Shown here in pieces: positions 1-9,905 of a stretch of 64,000 nt of DNA (positions are counted from its first letter, which is position 1; the number at the start of each line of letters is the position of its first letter). Origin of the DNA: Salvia splendens (lineage: Eukaryota; Streptophyta; Magnoliopsida; Lamiales; Lamiaceae). The DNA lies in the NCBI RefSeq assembly GCF_004379255.2, contig NC_056047.1, forward strand, positions 16,444,293-16,508,292, written 5' to 3'. Under the pieces are notes generated by a model. The model worked only from the letters and a program-made list of their open reading frames with translations, searched no databases and was not told the DNA's origin. The translations under genes were made by a program, and so were the position numbers.

Positions 1-289
1 AAAATTAAAATAATTAATTTAAATAATTTTTAAATCCAAATAATAGTTTAAAGTATAAATTAGTATATTAAAATTAAATATACATAAAAGAGTTAAAATA
101 ATTAAAATAATATAAAATTTAAGTATGCAGTCATATTTTTTATTATGAAAAATAATAATAATAGTATTAATCATATTTTAACTAATAAAAATAAAGTATA
201 ATATTTTTTAATTAATAAAAATAATTAAAATTAAAGTTTAATATATTATTTTAATTAATAAAAATAATAAAAATAATAGTTGTTTTCTT
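1..289. other. AT-rich intergenic DNA
   Basis: Very A/T-rich sequence dominated by short runs of AATAAT and TTAATTAAT-like words. I see no reading frame, hairpin or recognisable element in it. Confidence 0.6.
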
Positions 290-449
290 AACAGATAATC
301 CAATCCGACCCAACCCAACCCAAAATTTTCGGGTTTTTTTTGGGTCGACCCTGTAAGGGCCCAAATCTTAAACGTGCGTGTTCGTGTCGGATTAATTTTG
401 TGCTGATTCGTGTCGGATTATCGTGTCAGATCAAAAATTGCCAGCCCTA
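290..449. mobile_element. Right end of a decayed hAT-like element
   Basis: The stretch carries repeated CGTGTTCGTGTCGGATTA-type subterminal words and GGGTCGACCC. It ends in ATTGCCAGCCCTA at 437-449, the complement of the TAGGGCTGGCAAT-type terminus common in plant hAT elements. The other end is not visible and may lie outside the window. It matters for the gene next to it: the open frame of the NLR runs back through this end, so the upstream part of that frame is transposon DNA, not protein. Confidence 0.5.
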
Positions 450-674
450 CTTAACTCACAAAACAAACACTATATAAATGTCAGAATAGAAATGCTCCAC
501 CTAAAGTGGAATAGAGGGATTATTAAAGTAAAGAATTGTACTACTACTAGTTTACAAAGAAAAACAAAAAAGTTCAAACAAAAGCAAGCCTTTCCAGCAA
601 CCTCACGTCAAAATAGCACAAATTCTCTGGTTTCACTCCAACAACTGTTGTGGTTTCTTAAAAATAATCTGGAA

Positions 675-3440
675 ATGGCAGAGTCCTTTGTTTCGATTCT
701 GATACATAATCTTAGTTATCTACTCGAAGAAGAGATCGGAGTGATCATGGGCGTAGACAAAGAGATGAAGAAGCTGCAAAGCACTCTCACCACAATCCAA
801 TCAGTTCTTGAAGACGCTGAAGCCAAACAGTTCCACAACAAATCCATCCACAACTGGCTCACCAAGCTCAACGCCGCCGCCTTCGACATCGAGGACATAC
901 TCGATGAGTGCAGCACCGAGGCTTCCAAGCTGCCCACCAAATTCAATCTCAAGAAGATCCTATTTAGCCGCAAGATGGGGAGAAGAATCAAAGACATGAC
1001 TCACAGACTCGATCATCTCGCTGCAGAGAGGAACAACTTCCATTTGTCTGAGATTGTCGCGCCTGATCAGGAGGTCGACTGCAGACGTGAGTCAGGATCA
1101 GTTTTGATTGAGGGTGATCATATTTATGGAAGAGATGAAGACAGAGAGAGCATTGTGGAGGTATTACTGAACCAAGAATCCAAGCTCTCTGTCTTGCCAA
1201 TCGTTGGCATAGGAGGCCTTGGGAAGACGACGCTTACTCAGTTAGTCTTCAACGACGAGAGAGTAACTCGTCATTTTGATGATAAATTGTGGGTTTGTGT
1301 TTCTGATAATTTCTGTATCAAGTTCTTGATTGAGGCCATGATACAGTCCGCCACAGGAAGCGCTTCAAATCTGGTGCAGCTAGATGCGCTGCAGAGACGC
1401 ATCCGTGAGGTTTTGAATGGGAGAAGATACCTATTGGTGTTGGATGATGTGTGGAGTGACAATCAAGAAGACTGGGCTAAGTTTAGAAGCATTCTGGACT
1501 GTGGTTCCAGTGGTGCTTCGGTTGTTGTCACCACGCGATTGAGGAAAGTGGCAGAAGCAATGGGAACGCTTCTGCCATTTTCCTTGAAAGGGTTGTCCGA
1601 GGAGGACCTCTGGTCGTTGTTTAAGTTAAGAGCGTTTGGGCAAGAGCAAGAGAGCGAGGCCTTTCCTGGGTTGGAAACTATAGGGAGGCAAATAGTGAGG
1701 AAGTGTGGCGGAGTTCCTCTGGCGGCCAAGGCACTAGGAGGGCTTCTCCGGTTTAAGAGGAGAGAAAAGGAATGGGTTCATGTTAGAGAGAGTGAGATAT
1801 GGGAAGAAGAAACCATGATCATGCCGGCTCTAAGGCTGAGCTACCATCATCTCCCTCTACAGTTGAGGCAATGTTTCGCTTATTGTGCCGTCTTTCCTAA
1901 AGATTATGAGATGGAGAAGCAAGATTTGATCTTCCACTGGATCGCTCTCGGATGCATCAAACCAAACGGAGCAGAGGAGGTGGAAGACGTTGGTGACCGG
2001 ATATGGAATGAATTGGTTTCGAGATCATTCTTCCATGAAGTTACGTTACAAGGAACTAACAAGGAAATATTAACAGCTACAACAACAGCAATATCAGTCG
2101 AAATATTGACAACAACAACAACAGCGAAGATACACGATCTTGTTCATGATCTAGCTCAGTCTATATTGGAGAACAAAGTCCCTGGATCAAGCTCAAATGC
2201 ATCAGATAGCAAAGTAAGAAAGGTACATTTCACTAAACATTCCTGGGAAAATGGTTGTTCTAGTATTTCATTGAATGTGCCCACATTGTCCAATATCATG
2301 AGTTATCCTCGATTGAGAATTGTAAAGCTAAATTGGGCAAGAGTGGAAACCCTACCAAATGCAATAGCCAAATTGAAACACTTGTGCTATCTTGATCTAA
2401 CAAGCTCCCACATTCGCATTCTCCCTTCTACTTTCTGCAACCTTTGGAATCTGCAAATTCTCATCATAAATGATTGCATCCTTCTCGAAGCTTTGCCCAA
2501 GAAGATCAAATACATGACGAATCTTCGTCATGTATTCCTAGATGGATGCCTCAAGCTGAGTGACATGCCTTGCGGAATCAAGGAATTGACTCATCTGAAG
2601 ACGCTCACTCTGTTCATAGTGGGTAACAAAGCAGGAAATCAGCTGGATCAGTTGCAGTTGTTGAAGATCGGAGGAAGGCTTGAAATCCGACATCTGGAGA
2701 GAGCAAAGAGCGAATTGACGAGAGCAAAGCTATTTGAGAAGCCAAACCTAGCTCATTTAATCCTCAATTGGGAAGGCGACTCTGCGGAGGCAATGGATGA
2801 GAAGGTTCTGGAAGGCTTGGAACCTCATCCGAATCTCGAGTGTTTGCAAATAAGTGGCTTCAGAGGAAGGTATGCTCCAGTTTGGATGAAGAAGATGGAG
2901 AATTTGAGTCAAGTGAATATGAGATTTTGCAGAAATTTGTCGCGTCTGCCATTAATCGGTGATCTGCCACGTCTAAAATCTCTGTATCTATGGGGCATTG
3001 ATGCGTTGGAGTATATAGTGGATGAAAATGGAAGTCGGAATTCGAAATTTGCATCGTTAGAGCGGCTGAGGATTGGGAATTTGCCGAATCTGAGAGGAGT
3101 GGTGGAGGGGGATTCTCATGCGGTGGAGGTGTTCCAGAATGTTCGAGAGCTATATATAAAAAATTGCAATTTGTGTGATCTGGATCTGCATCTGCCGTCG
3201 CTGCGATCCATCAGATTGTGGAATATGTGTGAGCTGACTGCGCTGCCGCGTGAGGTGGCGTCGCTGTCGGAGTTGGTGATTCGGCAGTGCCCGAAGCTGG
3301 TGGCGCTGCCGCCGACGCGGATGCCGAAGCTGGAGTCGCTTGCGATATTCGACTGCCCGCAGCTGGCGGCGCGATGTGTGGAAGAGAAGGGTGAGGAGTG
3401 GGAGAAGATTGCCCACGTTCCCCATCTCTTGATTCGTTAA
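675..3440 (+). CDS. CNL-type NLR disease-resistance protein (RGA-like), intact
   Basis: Cytoplasmic immune receptor of the CC-NB-LRR class, about 921 residues from the ATG at 675 (MAESFVSIL). The frame is open from 423, but that extension crosses a hAT-like end, so 675 is preferred. Domains in order: Rx-type coiled coil (about 5-125) with an EDVID-like FDIEDILDE near 70; NB-ARC with P-loop GIGGLGKTT near 178, RNBS-A FDDKLWVCVSD near 200, kinase-2 LLVLDDVW near 252, RNBS-B VVVTTR near 283, GLPL-type CGGVPLAAKALGG near 344, RNBS-D CFAYCAVFPKDYE near 399; then IHDLVHDLA near 486, where most relatives have MHD. LRRs cover about 530-900, and the end (EKIAHVPHLLIR) is the usual C-terminus of this group. 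No frame lesion or intron is needed. A near-identical inverted copy at 15232-18479 is dead. Which pathogen it senses cannot be told. Confidence 0.93.
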   Translation: MAESFVSILIHNLSYLLEEEIGVIMGVDKEMKKLQSTLTTIQSVLEDAEAKQFHNKSIHNWLTKLNAAAFDIEDILDECSTEASKLPTKFNLKKILFSRKMGRRIKDMTHRLDHLAAERNNFHLSEIVAPDQEVDCRRESGSVLIEGDHIYGRDEDRESIVEVLLNQESKLSVLPIVGIGGLGKTTLTQLVFNDERVTRHFDDKLWVCVSDNFCIKFLIEAMIQSATGSASNLVQLDALQRRIREVLNGRRYLLVLDDVWSDNQEDWAKFRSILDCGSSGASVVVTTRLRKVAEAMGTLLPFSLKGLSEEDLWSLFKLRAFGQEQESEAFPGLETIGRQIVRKCGGVPLAAKALGGLLRFKRREKEWVHVRESEIWEEETMIMPALRLSYHHLPLQLRQCFAYCAVFPKDYEMEKQDLIFHWIALGCIKPNGAEEVEDVGDRIWNELVSRSFFHEVTLQGTNKEILTATTTAISVEILTTTTTAKIHDLVHDLAQSILENKVPGSSSNASDSKVRKVHFTKHSWENGCSSISLNVPTLSNIMSYPRLRIVKLNWARVETLPNAIAKLKHLCYLDLTSSHIRILPSTFCNLWNLQILIINDCILLEALPKKIKYMTNLRHVFLDGCLKLSDMPCGIKELTHLKTLTLFIVGNKAGNQLDQLQLLKIGGRLEIRHLERAKSELTRAKLFEKPNLAHLILNWEGDSAEAMDEKVLEGLEPHPNLECLQISGFRGRYAPVWMKKMENLSQVNMRFCRNLSRLPLIGDLPRLKSLYLWGIDALEYIVDENGSRNSKFASLERLRIGNLPNLRGVVEGDSHAVEVFQNVRELYIKNCNLCDLDLHLPSLRSIRLWNMCELTALPREVASLSELVIRQCPKLVALPPTRMPKLESLAIFDCPQLAARCVEEKGEEWEKIAHVPHLLIR
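2072..2125 (+). repeat. In-frame ACA/AAC microsatellite in the NLR
   Basis: Two short ACA-type runs encode threonine tracts immediately before the MHD-position motif. The homologous place in the inverted copy (about 16535-16605, minus strand) has a longer second tract, so the length has changed since the duplication. Confidence 0.75.
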
Positions 3441-3865
3441 CGTTTCAACACCACCCCCCAAATTAAATGGAACATCCATTCTAAGCTGCGAATGAATCTT
3501 AGAGAGGTAAACTCACCTATTCTTTTCTTTTCTTTTCTTTTGTAGACATGTTGATTTTAAAGATTAATTGACTTTAACAATTTAATTTTAAATAGATAAT
3601 TATACTAAAATAATTTATTTTGTAATTTATAGTATGTATTATGCATGGAGTAGAGTATATTTATGGCGGTTGCACCACAACACGGATCAATAGCCAAAAA
3701 TGATCTCAATAAATGCCTAGAAAGATGCAGGAGGGAATGAAGACGGTGATTCTATTTGAATGAGTTGGATTCTCATTCAAGGGAGGTGGTAGAGTTAACA
3801 AGGACTGATCAAGATTGAGTTGCAGTTGTTTGGTTATCAAATTTCTTGCTTTTCCTATTATTTAT
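3441..3865. other. 3' flank of the NLR, no feature seen
   Basis: AT-rich sequence with a short CTTTT run near 3521-3541. The first few tens of bases resemble the 3' flank of the inverted NLR copy (shared AACGTTTCAAC), so the duplication extended past the stop codon. Nothing else is recognisable. Confidence 0.5.
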
Positions 3866-4007
3866 TGTTGGCAATTGAAACTAAAAATATAACATATAAC
3901 TGTCTCACATCGGTGTCAAGAGAAAAACTGAAACTAGTATATAAGTCTCATGGGCCCCTTCTCCTATCACCAATTGGTTTTAGGATGGAACCCATGGATT
4001 TCTATCA
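3866..4007 (+). mobile_element. Solo LTR of a TRIM retrotransposon
   Basis: A 142-bp unit begins TGTTGGCAATTGAAAC and ends TTTCTATCA. It is flanked by a perfect 5-bp duplication TTTAT (3861-3865 and 4008-4012). It matches the two 141-bp LTRs of the complete TRIM at 17515-18009, including CACATCGGTG, ATATAAGTCTCATGG and CCAATTGGTTTTA. No primer-binding site or internal region remains, so it is a solo LTR left by LTR-LTR recombination. Confidence 0.88.
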
Positions 4008-4324
4008 TTTATGATTAGTGTATTGCTTACAATTCTTTTTAGTTATTCCAATCATTTGATATAGATAATGCAACCTGATTTCATTTGTAAGCAATGTACG
4101 GTTGAATCGCCGAGGATTAATGGTTAAATTTCAAGTCAAGTACATATGAATTAAAGAAAGAAAGAAATGAAGGTAGAAAGGATTGATAACTGCATTGGAT
4201 CATCATCATGCCATTTTATCATCGAGAGAGGAAGATAAGATACTAGCTAAAACAAGTGATGTGAATAAAATGAAATGTAACGGGCCATATATATATAGAG
4301 TTAAAATAATAAATAAAATCAAAT

Positions 4325-4497
4325 ATAGGCGTTAGCCGATCGCTCGCCACACAATTGGCGGCGAGCGAGCGATCGACTAACGCCTATCGTCCGTGCCCAA
4401 CCTCTTGTCTGCCTCGCTCTCGTCCGATCCGCTAGCCGATTGCAGTAGTGGACTAGCTGCCCGCCCTAGACGCTAGTCCACTATTGTGAATGTTCTT
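4325..4497. repeat. GC-rich palindromic patch, possible MITE remnant
   Basis: ATAGGCGTTAG at 4325 pairs with CTAACGCCTAT ending at 4387, with further pairing of GATCGCTCGCC inside, giving an imperfect hairpin of about 60 bases. A second pair, TAGTGGACTAG and CTAGTCCACTA, follows at about 4446-4483. Both stand out in an AT-rich surrounding. A MITE is likely, but I could not fix its ends or a target duplication. The bases on either side (4008-4324, 4498-4647) show nothing else. Confidence 0.4.
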
Positions 4498-4647
4498 AAT
4501 CTAATATACATACATGATGTTTTTTATAGGAATATATTTTTTTTACTCTCGATACTCTGAGTTGACAACACTATTTAATGAGTTAAATAAAAAAAAAAGT
4601 TACATATATTAATGGAGAAAGAAAATATAATGGAGTAATAAAAAACC

Positions 4648-4738
4648 GATAGAAAGTATGATTAAATATAATTTTAGAAAAAAAAATATAGCATCTTGAC
4701 ATCTCTTTTAGAACAACATAGTCTCATTTGCATAACTA
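4648..4738. repeat. Left copy of a direct repeat flanking the composite transposon
   Basis: About 90 bp containing ATAGCATCTTGACATCTCTT and CAACATAGTCTCATTTGCAT. It recurs in the same orientation at about 14096-14195 with small differences. The two copies bracket the composite transposon and the neighbouring MITE, and are far too long to be an ordinary target duplication. Confidence 0.75.
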
Positions 4739-4861
4739 TATATCTATATATATAAATAGGGGTGCGTTATAATGATAACCCATATTTATGTAATAACCCT
4801 ATAACTAAATCTCCACCACACATTTAAAGACGCTTACAATTTAAAACATATATATATCACA

Positions 4862-5100
4862 ATGAAGGCGAGCGACCAGATAATCGGGGCGGCGGGGGCA
4901 GTGTACAAGCTAAGATGCCGGGAGGGGAGATTATCGCGGTGAAGAAGCTGTTGATGAAGAACAAGGAGGCGGTGAGGAAGAGGCGGGACGGCGGCGGGGT
5001 GCTGGCGGAGGTAGAGGTGCTGGGGAATGTGAGGCATCGGAACATCGTGCGGCTGCTGGGCTGCTGCACCAACAACCAGTGCACGATGCTGCTGTATTAA
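4862..5100 (+). pseudogene. Captured TDR/PXY-like receptor-kinase fragment (kinase subdomains I-IV)
   Basis: Translation gives a glycine-rich loop remnant (IIGAAGAVYK), then in a second frame PGGEIIAVKKL with the ATP-binding lysine region, and VLAEVEVLGNVRHRNIVRLL through GCCTNNQCTMLLY. This matches the N-lobe of the TDIF receptor TDR/PXY family of LRR receptor kinases. One base is missing between VYK and the following codons (near 4910). The piece stops at a TAA right after MLLY, where captured sequence gives way to transposon DNA. There is no signal peptide, LRR or C-lobe, so it cannot make a receptor. The sequence is strikingly GC-rich against its surroundings, consistent with capture from a host exon. 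Confidence 0.8.
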
Positions 5101-5452
5101 AGTTGGTTGATTGCATAATTTTCTTTCCACCTATCCCCAGCATCGTTCCAAATTTTGATTGACAAACACAATTAAAGTCGAAAAATTGATATTTTATTAC
5201 TCCTCCAACAATATTAAAGTCGACAATTCCACATGCAGCTGCCGTCTATAAAGTGAATTGGGCTGAGTTTGTTAAAAAAAAATATCATTGTATCAACTCA
5301 GAGTATCATTCTATCCGACAAAACTATCATTTTATGTACATACCTACAAACCATTAAAAGTATCATTGTATCAACTCAGAGTATCATTCTATCCGGCAAA
5401 ACTATCATTCTATCTGCCAAAACTATCATTTTATGTACATACCTACAAATCA
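4978..5452 (+). repeat. Left arm of the 475-bp inverted repeat
   Basis: From the GAAGAGGCGGGACGG of the kinase fragment through GTTGGTTGATTGCATAAT and the ATCATTCTATCC array to CCTACAAATCA, this arm is almost identical to the reverse complement of 12439-12913. Small differences (for example GACATACC against GTACGTACC) show they are separate copies. Confidence 0.85.
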
Positions 5453-5459
5453 GTAAAAG
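5281..5459 (+). repeat. Array of TATCATTCTATCCGCC-type repeats
   Basis: A word of about 20-22 bp (TATCATTCTATCCGCCAAAA and variants, alternating with ATGTACATACCTACAAA) is repeated several times. The array is cut by the Reina insertion at 5460 and resumes at 11382. The same words return at 11936-12080 and, inverted, in 12439-12610. Confidence 0.8.
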
Positions 5460-6007
5460 TGTTAAGGGCAGTCTTCCCCTAACGATGAATTCCTCGACGA
5501 ACTTCGCGGGTGCCTTGCCCGTCGATCAGATCGCCGGCGAAATTTGTGAATTTTCTTGTGCGTGAGGCGCAAGAAAGAAAAGAGAGAGAGATAGCGTGAG
5601 ATAATTTTATTTCATTGTGTGGGAAATAAATTACACACGTATTTATACTAAGGACCCTAGGGTTGATTCGACCTACGATCCGGGAAAGAATCAACAAAGA
5701 AAACCCGGAAAGGAACTTAACGTCCGTTCAACGAATAAAGCCCGCAAAAGACAATTCTAACTATTACATTAATTAAATGACTCAAATTAAAGAAATAAAG
5801 ACTCTAGCAAAATAACAAAGTCTTCGTCTTCACCCCGTGACGAAGTCCCCATAACGCGACGGCCTCTTCACGACCCGTCTCTCCGACCTTGCCCGTCGCG
5901 GCTGCTCTGGCTGCTGCTCCACTGGCGAGACGCCTGTGTCGGCGTCGAGTTCTTCAATTGGCTGCACCTCCCGTTCCTTCAGTCTAGCTGACGGGGGACC
6001 CGTAACA
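5460..6007 (-). repeat. Reina 3' LTR
   Basis: 548 bp from TGTTAAGGGC to CCCGTAACA as written on the plus strand; same length as the LTR at 10829-11376. The pol stop lies inside it at 5979-5981, about 28 bp into the LTR. Confidence 0.93.
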
Positions 6008-9000
6008 ACTCCCCCCCCTTAGACAACTCCTTGTCCGCAAGGAGTGACGGAAACCTCTTGCGTACCACGGACGCCGGCTCCCACGTCGGATACTCCCCCG
6101 AATCGTCCGACCAGCCCAGCTTCAGTTCATCCACCGCTGACCCCGCGCGGCACACAGTCCGCTGATCCAATATACACGTCGGAGACGCCACCGGTTTGCC
6201 CCTCGCAAAACGCCCCGGTAACTCCGTTGCCACCCACTTAGTGTTCTCCACAAACGGCCTCAACAATCCTACGTGAAACACATTATGCACGCGGCTTCCT
6301 TCCGGCAATTGCAGCCGGTAAGCTACCTGCCCAATCCTCTCCAGCACCTCAAACGGCCCATAGAAACGCCTAGACAATTTGGACGACAAGGGCTTTGCCA
6401 CCGAATGTTGTCTATATTGTTGCAGCTTAAGGAGGACCTTGTCTCCCACCGCAAACTCCAACTCTCGGCGATGTTTATTCACCGACTTCCGCATGCGTTG
6501 CTGTGCCCGCTCTAAATTGGTGCGAAGCATTCGAATAGTCTCCCCACGCTGCCGAATCAACACCGCCACGTCCGGGGGGGTCGACCTCGCCGGTTCCGCC
6601 GCTATCAAGGGCGGTGGTTCCCGTCCATACAACGCCTCAAAAGGCAAAATCCCCAGACCCTCATGGTGGAAACAATTCAAAGCAAGTTCCGCCCAAGGTA
6701 AAAAATTTGCCCATTTTGTCGGCCTATCCGCCGTGAATGCCCTTAAATACTGCTCAAGGCCGCGGTTACGAACCTCCGTCTGGCCATCCGTCTGGGGGTG
6801 ATAGGCCGTTGAGAAATGTAGCTTAGTTCCACTCAAACGCAACATTTCCTCCCACACATTATTTAGGAACACCGGGTCCCTATCTGACACCAAGGTCTTC
6901 GGAAAACCATGGTGCTTCACCACCGTCTCCACAAATAAATTCGCAATCTTCAAAGCATTGTAGTGAATTGGTAACAAGGCGAAATGCGCATATTTAGACA
7001 AACGATCCACCACCACCATTACCCCCGTGAATCCCCGGGAAGATGGAAGACTCGTGATGAAATCCATCGAGACATCCTCCCAAACCTGGGACGGAATGGG
7101 AAGCGGCTGTAGTAGGCCCGCCGGTTTCTGGGTCGAGTATTTCGTCGTCTGACATTCATAACACGACTCGACAAAATTCTTGACATCCTTTCGCATTCCC
7201 TTCCAGTAAAATGACGCCGCCAAGCGCCTAAACGTCCTATCCACCCCTGGGTGTCCGGCCGCGGGGGACGCGTGATGTTCAAACAAGAGAGCCGCCTTTG
7301 CCTCCGAATCCCTGCTCACATAGACGCGCCTTTTATAGTATAACAAGCCGTCCACCAAGGACACGTCCCGGTCGGCCGTGCCGTGCTTCAACGCAGCCTG
7401 CAATTCGATCAAATCCGGCGTGGAATCGGTCTCTTGCTTTAACAATTCCCAAATACTCGGGGTGGGGTGAGCCACCGCCATCAATGCCAGGCTCGCTTCA
7501 AGAGCCGCCGCCGCCGAGTCAGCCGGTGTTTCTGGCCTTGCTTCGTCGTCCGGCTGCTCGGGAGGCGTGCCTACAACTGGCACCTCCATGTCTCGCCTCG
7601 AGAGGGCATCGGCCGCCTTATTCGAAGCCCCTGTCTTATATTCAATCCGGAACTTATATCCCATCAACTTCCTCGCGTAGAACTGTTGGTCCGGAGTCTG
7701 AATAATTTGTTGTAACAACTCCTTGAGGCTCTTCTGATCACTGCGGATGATGAATTCCCGACCCAATAAATATTGGCGCCATTTCTGCACTGCCTCCACA
7801 ATCGCATATAGCTCTTTATGATAAGTAGATGACACCCGCCGCCTAGGCCCCAATTTCTTGCTGAAAAATGCCAATGGGTGGCCATCTTGGAGCAACACCG
7901 CTCCAATACCAAAATCCGACGCATCCGTCTCTAGATAGAAAGGCTGGCCAAAATCCGACAGCCGGAGAACCGGGGCCGAAGTCATCGCCTGTTTCAAGGC
8001 ATTGAAGCTATCTTCCGCGGCGGCCGACCACGCGAAACTGTCTTTCTTTAGTAACTCCGTCAATGGACCCGCGATCGACGCATAATGTTTGATAAATCGC
8101 CGATAATACCCTGTTAAACCTAGGAACCCGCGTAGCTGCTTTACGGTCGACGGTACTGGCCATGCTACCATAGCCTCAATCTTTGCCGGGTCGGCTTTTA
8201 ATCGGCCATCCGAAATAAAGTGCCCCAAATACTCCACCGTCGAACACGCAAACGTGCACTTTGATAGCTTCACGAAGAAGTGGTGAGCTCTAAGGATGGA
8301 TAACACCTCGTTAATGTGTCGGATGTGTGACATGAAAGTCGGACTGTAGATGAGGATGTCATCGAAAAACACGATCACCCACTGTCGCAGAGCCGGCCGG
8401 AAGATGGCATTCATAGCCGCCTGAAACGTGGATGGTGCGTTCGTCAAGCCGAATGGCATGACCAGGAACTCAAAATGCCCGTCGTGAGTTCTAAACGCAG
8501 TCTTGAAGATGTCGTCCTCGCTCATTCGGATCTGATGATAACCCGACCGTAAATCCAACTTTGTAAAGAACCGTGCCGCCCCTAACTCGTCAAACAATTC
8601 ATCCGCTGTCGGGATCGGGAAGTGATCGGGGACTGTGACCGCATTCAAGGCTCTGTAGTCAATACAAAAACGAAACGAGCCGTCCTTTTTCCTGATAAGT
8701 AAAACCGGCGACGAAAACAGGCTCTGACTCGGTCGAATAAAGCCCGATTCCAACATGTCCATCACCTGCTTCTCAATTTCATTTTTCTGGAAATATGGAT
8801 ATCGGTAGGGCCGCACATTGACCGGTTTCGCATTTGGCAACAAGTGAATCTTGTGGTCGAATTGTCGCCTGGGGGGAACCCCCGATGGCATCCCAAAAAC
8901 CTCCCTGTGGGTTTCAAGCACACTGCGAATCTCATCCGAGAGCCCCGGCGGGAATTCCAACTCCTCGGCTATTGCCACCTCGCCGGACTCTGCTGCCGGG

Positions 9001-9905
9001 ACGTGGACCATCTCAAACAAATCCCCCTGACCCTGTAACGTGAGAAGAGTTGCAAAGGTTTTCAGCGACACCTCCTCCGCCGATGGGGGAACGAGCTTAA
9101 GGCAGACGGGGCGGCCGTTTCGCAAGAACTCCAACGTGCCCTCAATATAATCACTGGTCACTCTCCGCATCTGCTTAAGCCAAATCCTTCCCAATATCAC
9201 CTCGGGGCCATGCACAGGTAGAATGTGTAAGTCCACCAAAAAGACATGCTTTTGAATTACTACCCTCGTCTGCATAGATGCATGGGTGCACAGTAGTGAT
9301 GCCCCGTTACCGACGTAAACACGAAAATGCCGAACATGCTGCAGGGGCAATGCCAATTTCTCCGCCACCGTGGGGTGCAAGAAGTTATGTGAGCTCCCCG
9401 TGTCCACCAAAATGCGCACCGGCACATCGCCAATCGCACCCCGCAACTCAATGTCCTCCTCCCGTTGTCTTCCATCCAGGGCGTAGATGTGAGACAGGTC
9501 CGCCGAGATAACCGGCGTCTCTTCCAGCCCATCCTGATCCTCTTCATCCTCATCCGAATCCATATCTGCTCCCATATAAACCAAAAACCTGCCTCGGCAA
9601 GAATGACCCGCCGCCCACTTCTCCGAACACCACCAACAAAGCCCGAGCTTCGATCGCTCCGCGCGCTCCGCTGCGGTCAGCCGCACCACCGGCATCTTAG
9701 AATATTCCGGCCCTTTCGCCTGTGGCGGCCGATTCAAAGGCGGCGTTGGTAAAGCAAGCGGTTGGTGAGGGGCTGGGAACTGCCGCTGGTCGCGATTCTG
9801 CCAGGCTCGGCGTTGCCCCCCTGTCTGCGGTGGGGGTCGATCGTTTGTCGAGTCATACTCGGTTGCCAACGCCATAGCCGCTGCCACAGATGGCGATTCT
9901 GGTGT
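5979..9905 (-). CDS. Reina-like Pol polyprotein with chromodomain
   Basis: The frame is open from 10160, but it becomes retroelement protein only from about 9905 (TPESPSVAAAMALA). The upstream 85 codons are a shadow of gag. Positions below count from 10160. A zinc knuckle CWWC...GHSC lies at 175-188. The aspartic protease has LVDTGSS (253-255). RT contains LDLRSGYHQ (535-543) and the catalytic FFDD (598-601). RNase H has ETDASDFG near 744. Integrase has the HHCC zinc site (HH...C..C, CYEC), then DFITSLP, VSDRDPVF and TDGQTEVRN, giving the D,D,E triad. Near the C-terminus ILDQRTV...YPTWEPASVV matches a chromodomain, which in this clade helps direct insertion to chromatin. No stop or frameshift within it, so the enzymes could be functional. 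Confidence 0.9.
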   Translation of the reverse strand, partial: TPESPSVAAAMALATEYDSTNDRPPPQTGGQRRAWQNRDQRQFPAPHQPLALPTPPLNRPPQAKGPEYSKMPVVRLTAAERAERSKLGLCWWCSEKWAAGHSCRGRFLVYMGADMDSDEDEEDQDGLEETPVISADLSHIYALDGRQREEDIELRGAIGDVPVRILVDTGSSHNFLHPTVAEKLALPLQHVRHFRVYVGNGASLLCTHASMQTRVVIQKHVFLVDLHILPVHGPEVILGRIWLKQMRRVTSDYIEGTLEFLRNGRPVCLKLVPPSAEEVSLKTFATLLTLQGQGDLFEMVHVPAAESGEVAIAEELEFPPGLSDEIRSVLETHREVFGMPSGVPPRRQFDHKIHLLPNAKPVNVRPYRYPYFQKNEIEKQVMDMLESGFIRPSQSLFSSPVLLIRKKDGSFRFCIDYRALNAVTVPDHFPIPTADELFDELGAARFFTKLDLRSGYHQIRMSEDDIFKTAFRTHDGHFEFLVMPFGLTNAPSTFQAAMNAIFRPALRQWVIVFFDDILIYSPTFMSHIRHINEVLSILRAHHFFVKLSKCTFACSTVEYLGHFISDGRLKADPAKIEAMVAWPVPSTVKQLRGFLGLTGYYRRFIKHYASIAGPLTELLKKDSFAWSAAAEDSFNALKQAMTSAPVLRLSDFGQPFYLETDASDFGIGAVLLQDGHPLAFFSKKLGPRRRVSSTYHKELYAIVEAVQKWRQYLLGREFIIRSDQKSLKELLQQIIQTPDQQFYARKLMGYKFRIEYKTGASNKAADALSRRDMEVPVVGTPPEQPDDEARPETPADSAAAALEASLALMAVAHPTPSIWELLKQETDSTPDLIELQAALKHGTADRDVSLVDGLLYYKRRVYVSRDSEAKAALLFEHHASPAAGHPGVDRTFRRLAASFYWKGMRKDVKNFVESCYECQTTKYSTQKPAGLLQPLPIPSQVWEDVSMDFITSLPSSRGFTGVMVVVDRLSKYAHFALLPIHYNALKIANLFVETVVKHHGFPKTLVSDRDPVFLNNVWEEMLRLSGTKLHFSTAYHPQTDGQTEVRNRGLEQYLRAFTADRPTKWANFLPWAELALNCFHHEGLGILPFEALYGREPPPLIAAEPARSTPPDVAVLIRQRGETIRMLRTNLERAQQRMRKSVNKHRRELEFAVGDKVLLKLQQYRQHSVAKPLSSKLSRRFYGPFEVLERIGQVAYRLQLPEGSRVHNVFHVGLLRPFVENTKWVATELPGRFARGKPVASPTCILDQRTVCRAGSAVDELKLGWSDDSGEYPTWEPASVVRKRFPSLLADKELSKGGELLRVPRQLD

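Noticed and set aside
423..674. N-terminal extension of the NLR open frame
   Set aside because: It begins at a non-ATG codon, runs through a hAT-like end at 437-449 and has no counterpart in NLR proteins; the ATG at 675 matches the usual N-terminus.
3820..4014. 64-codon ORF
   Set aside because: Lies over the TRIM solo LTR and its flank; no protein similarity recognisable.
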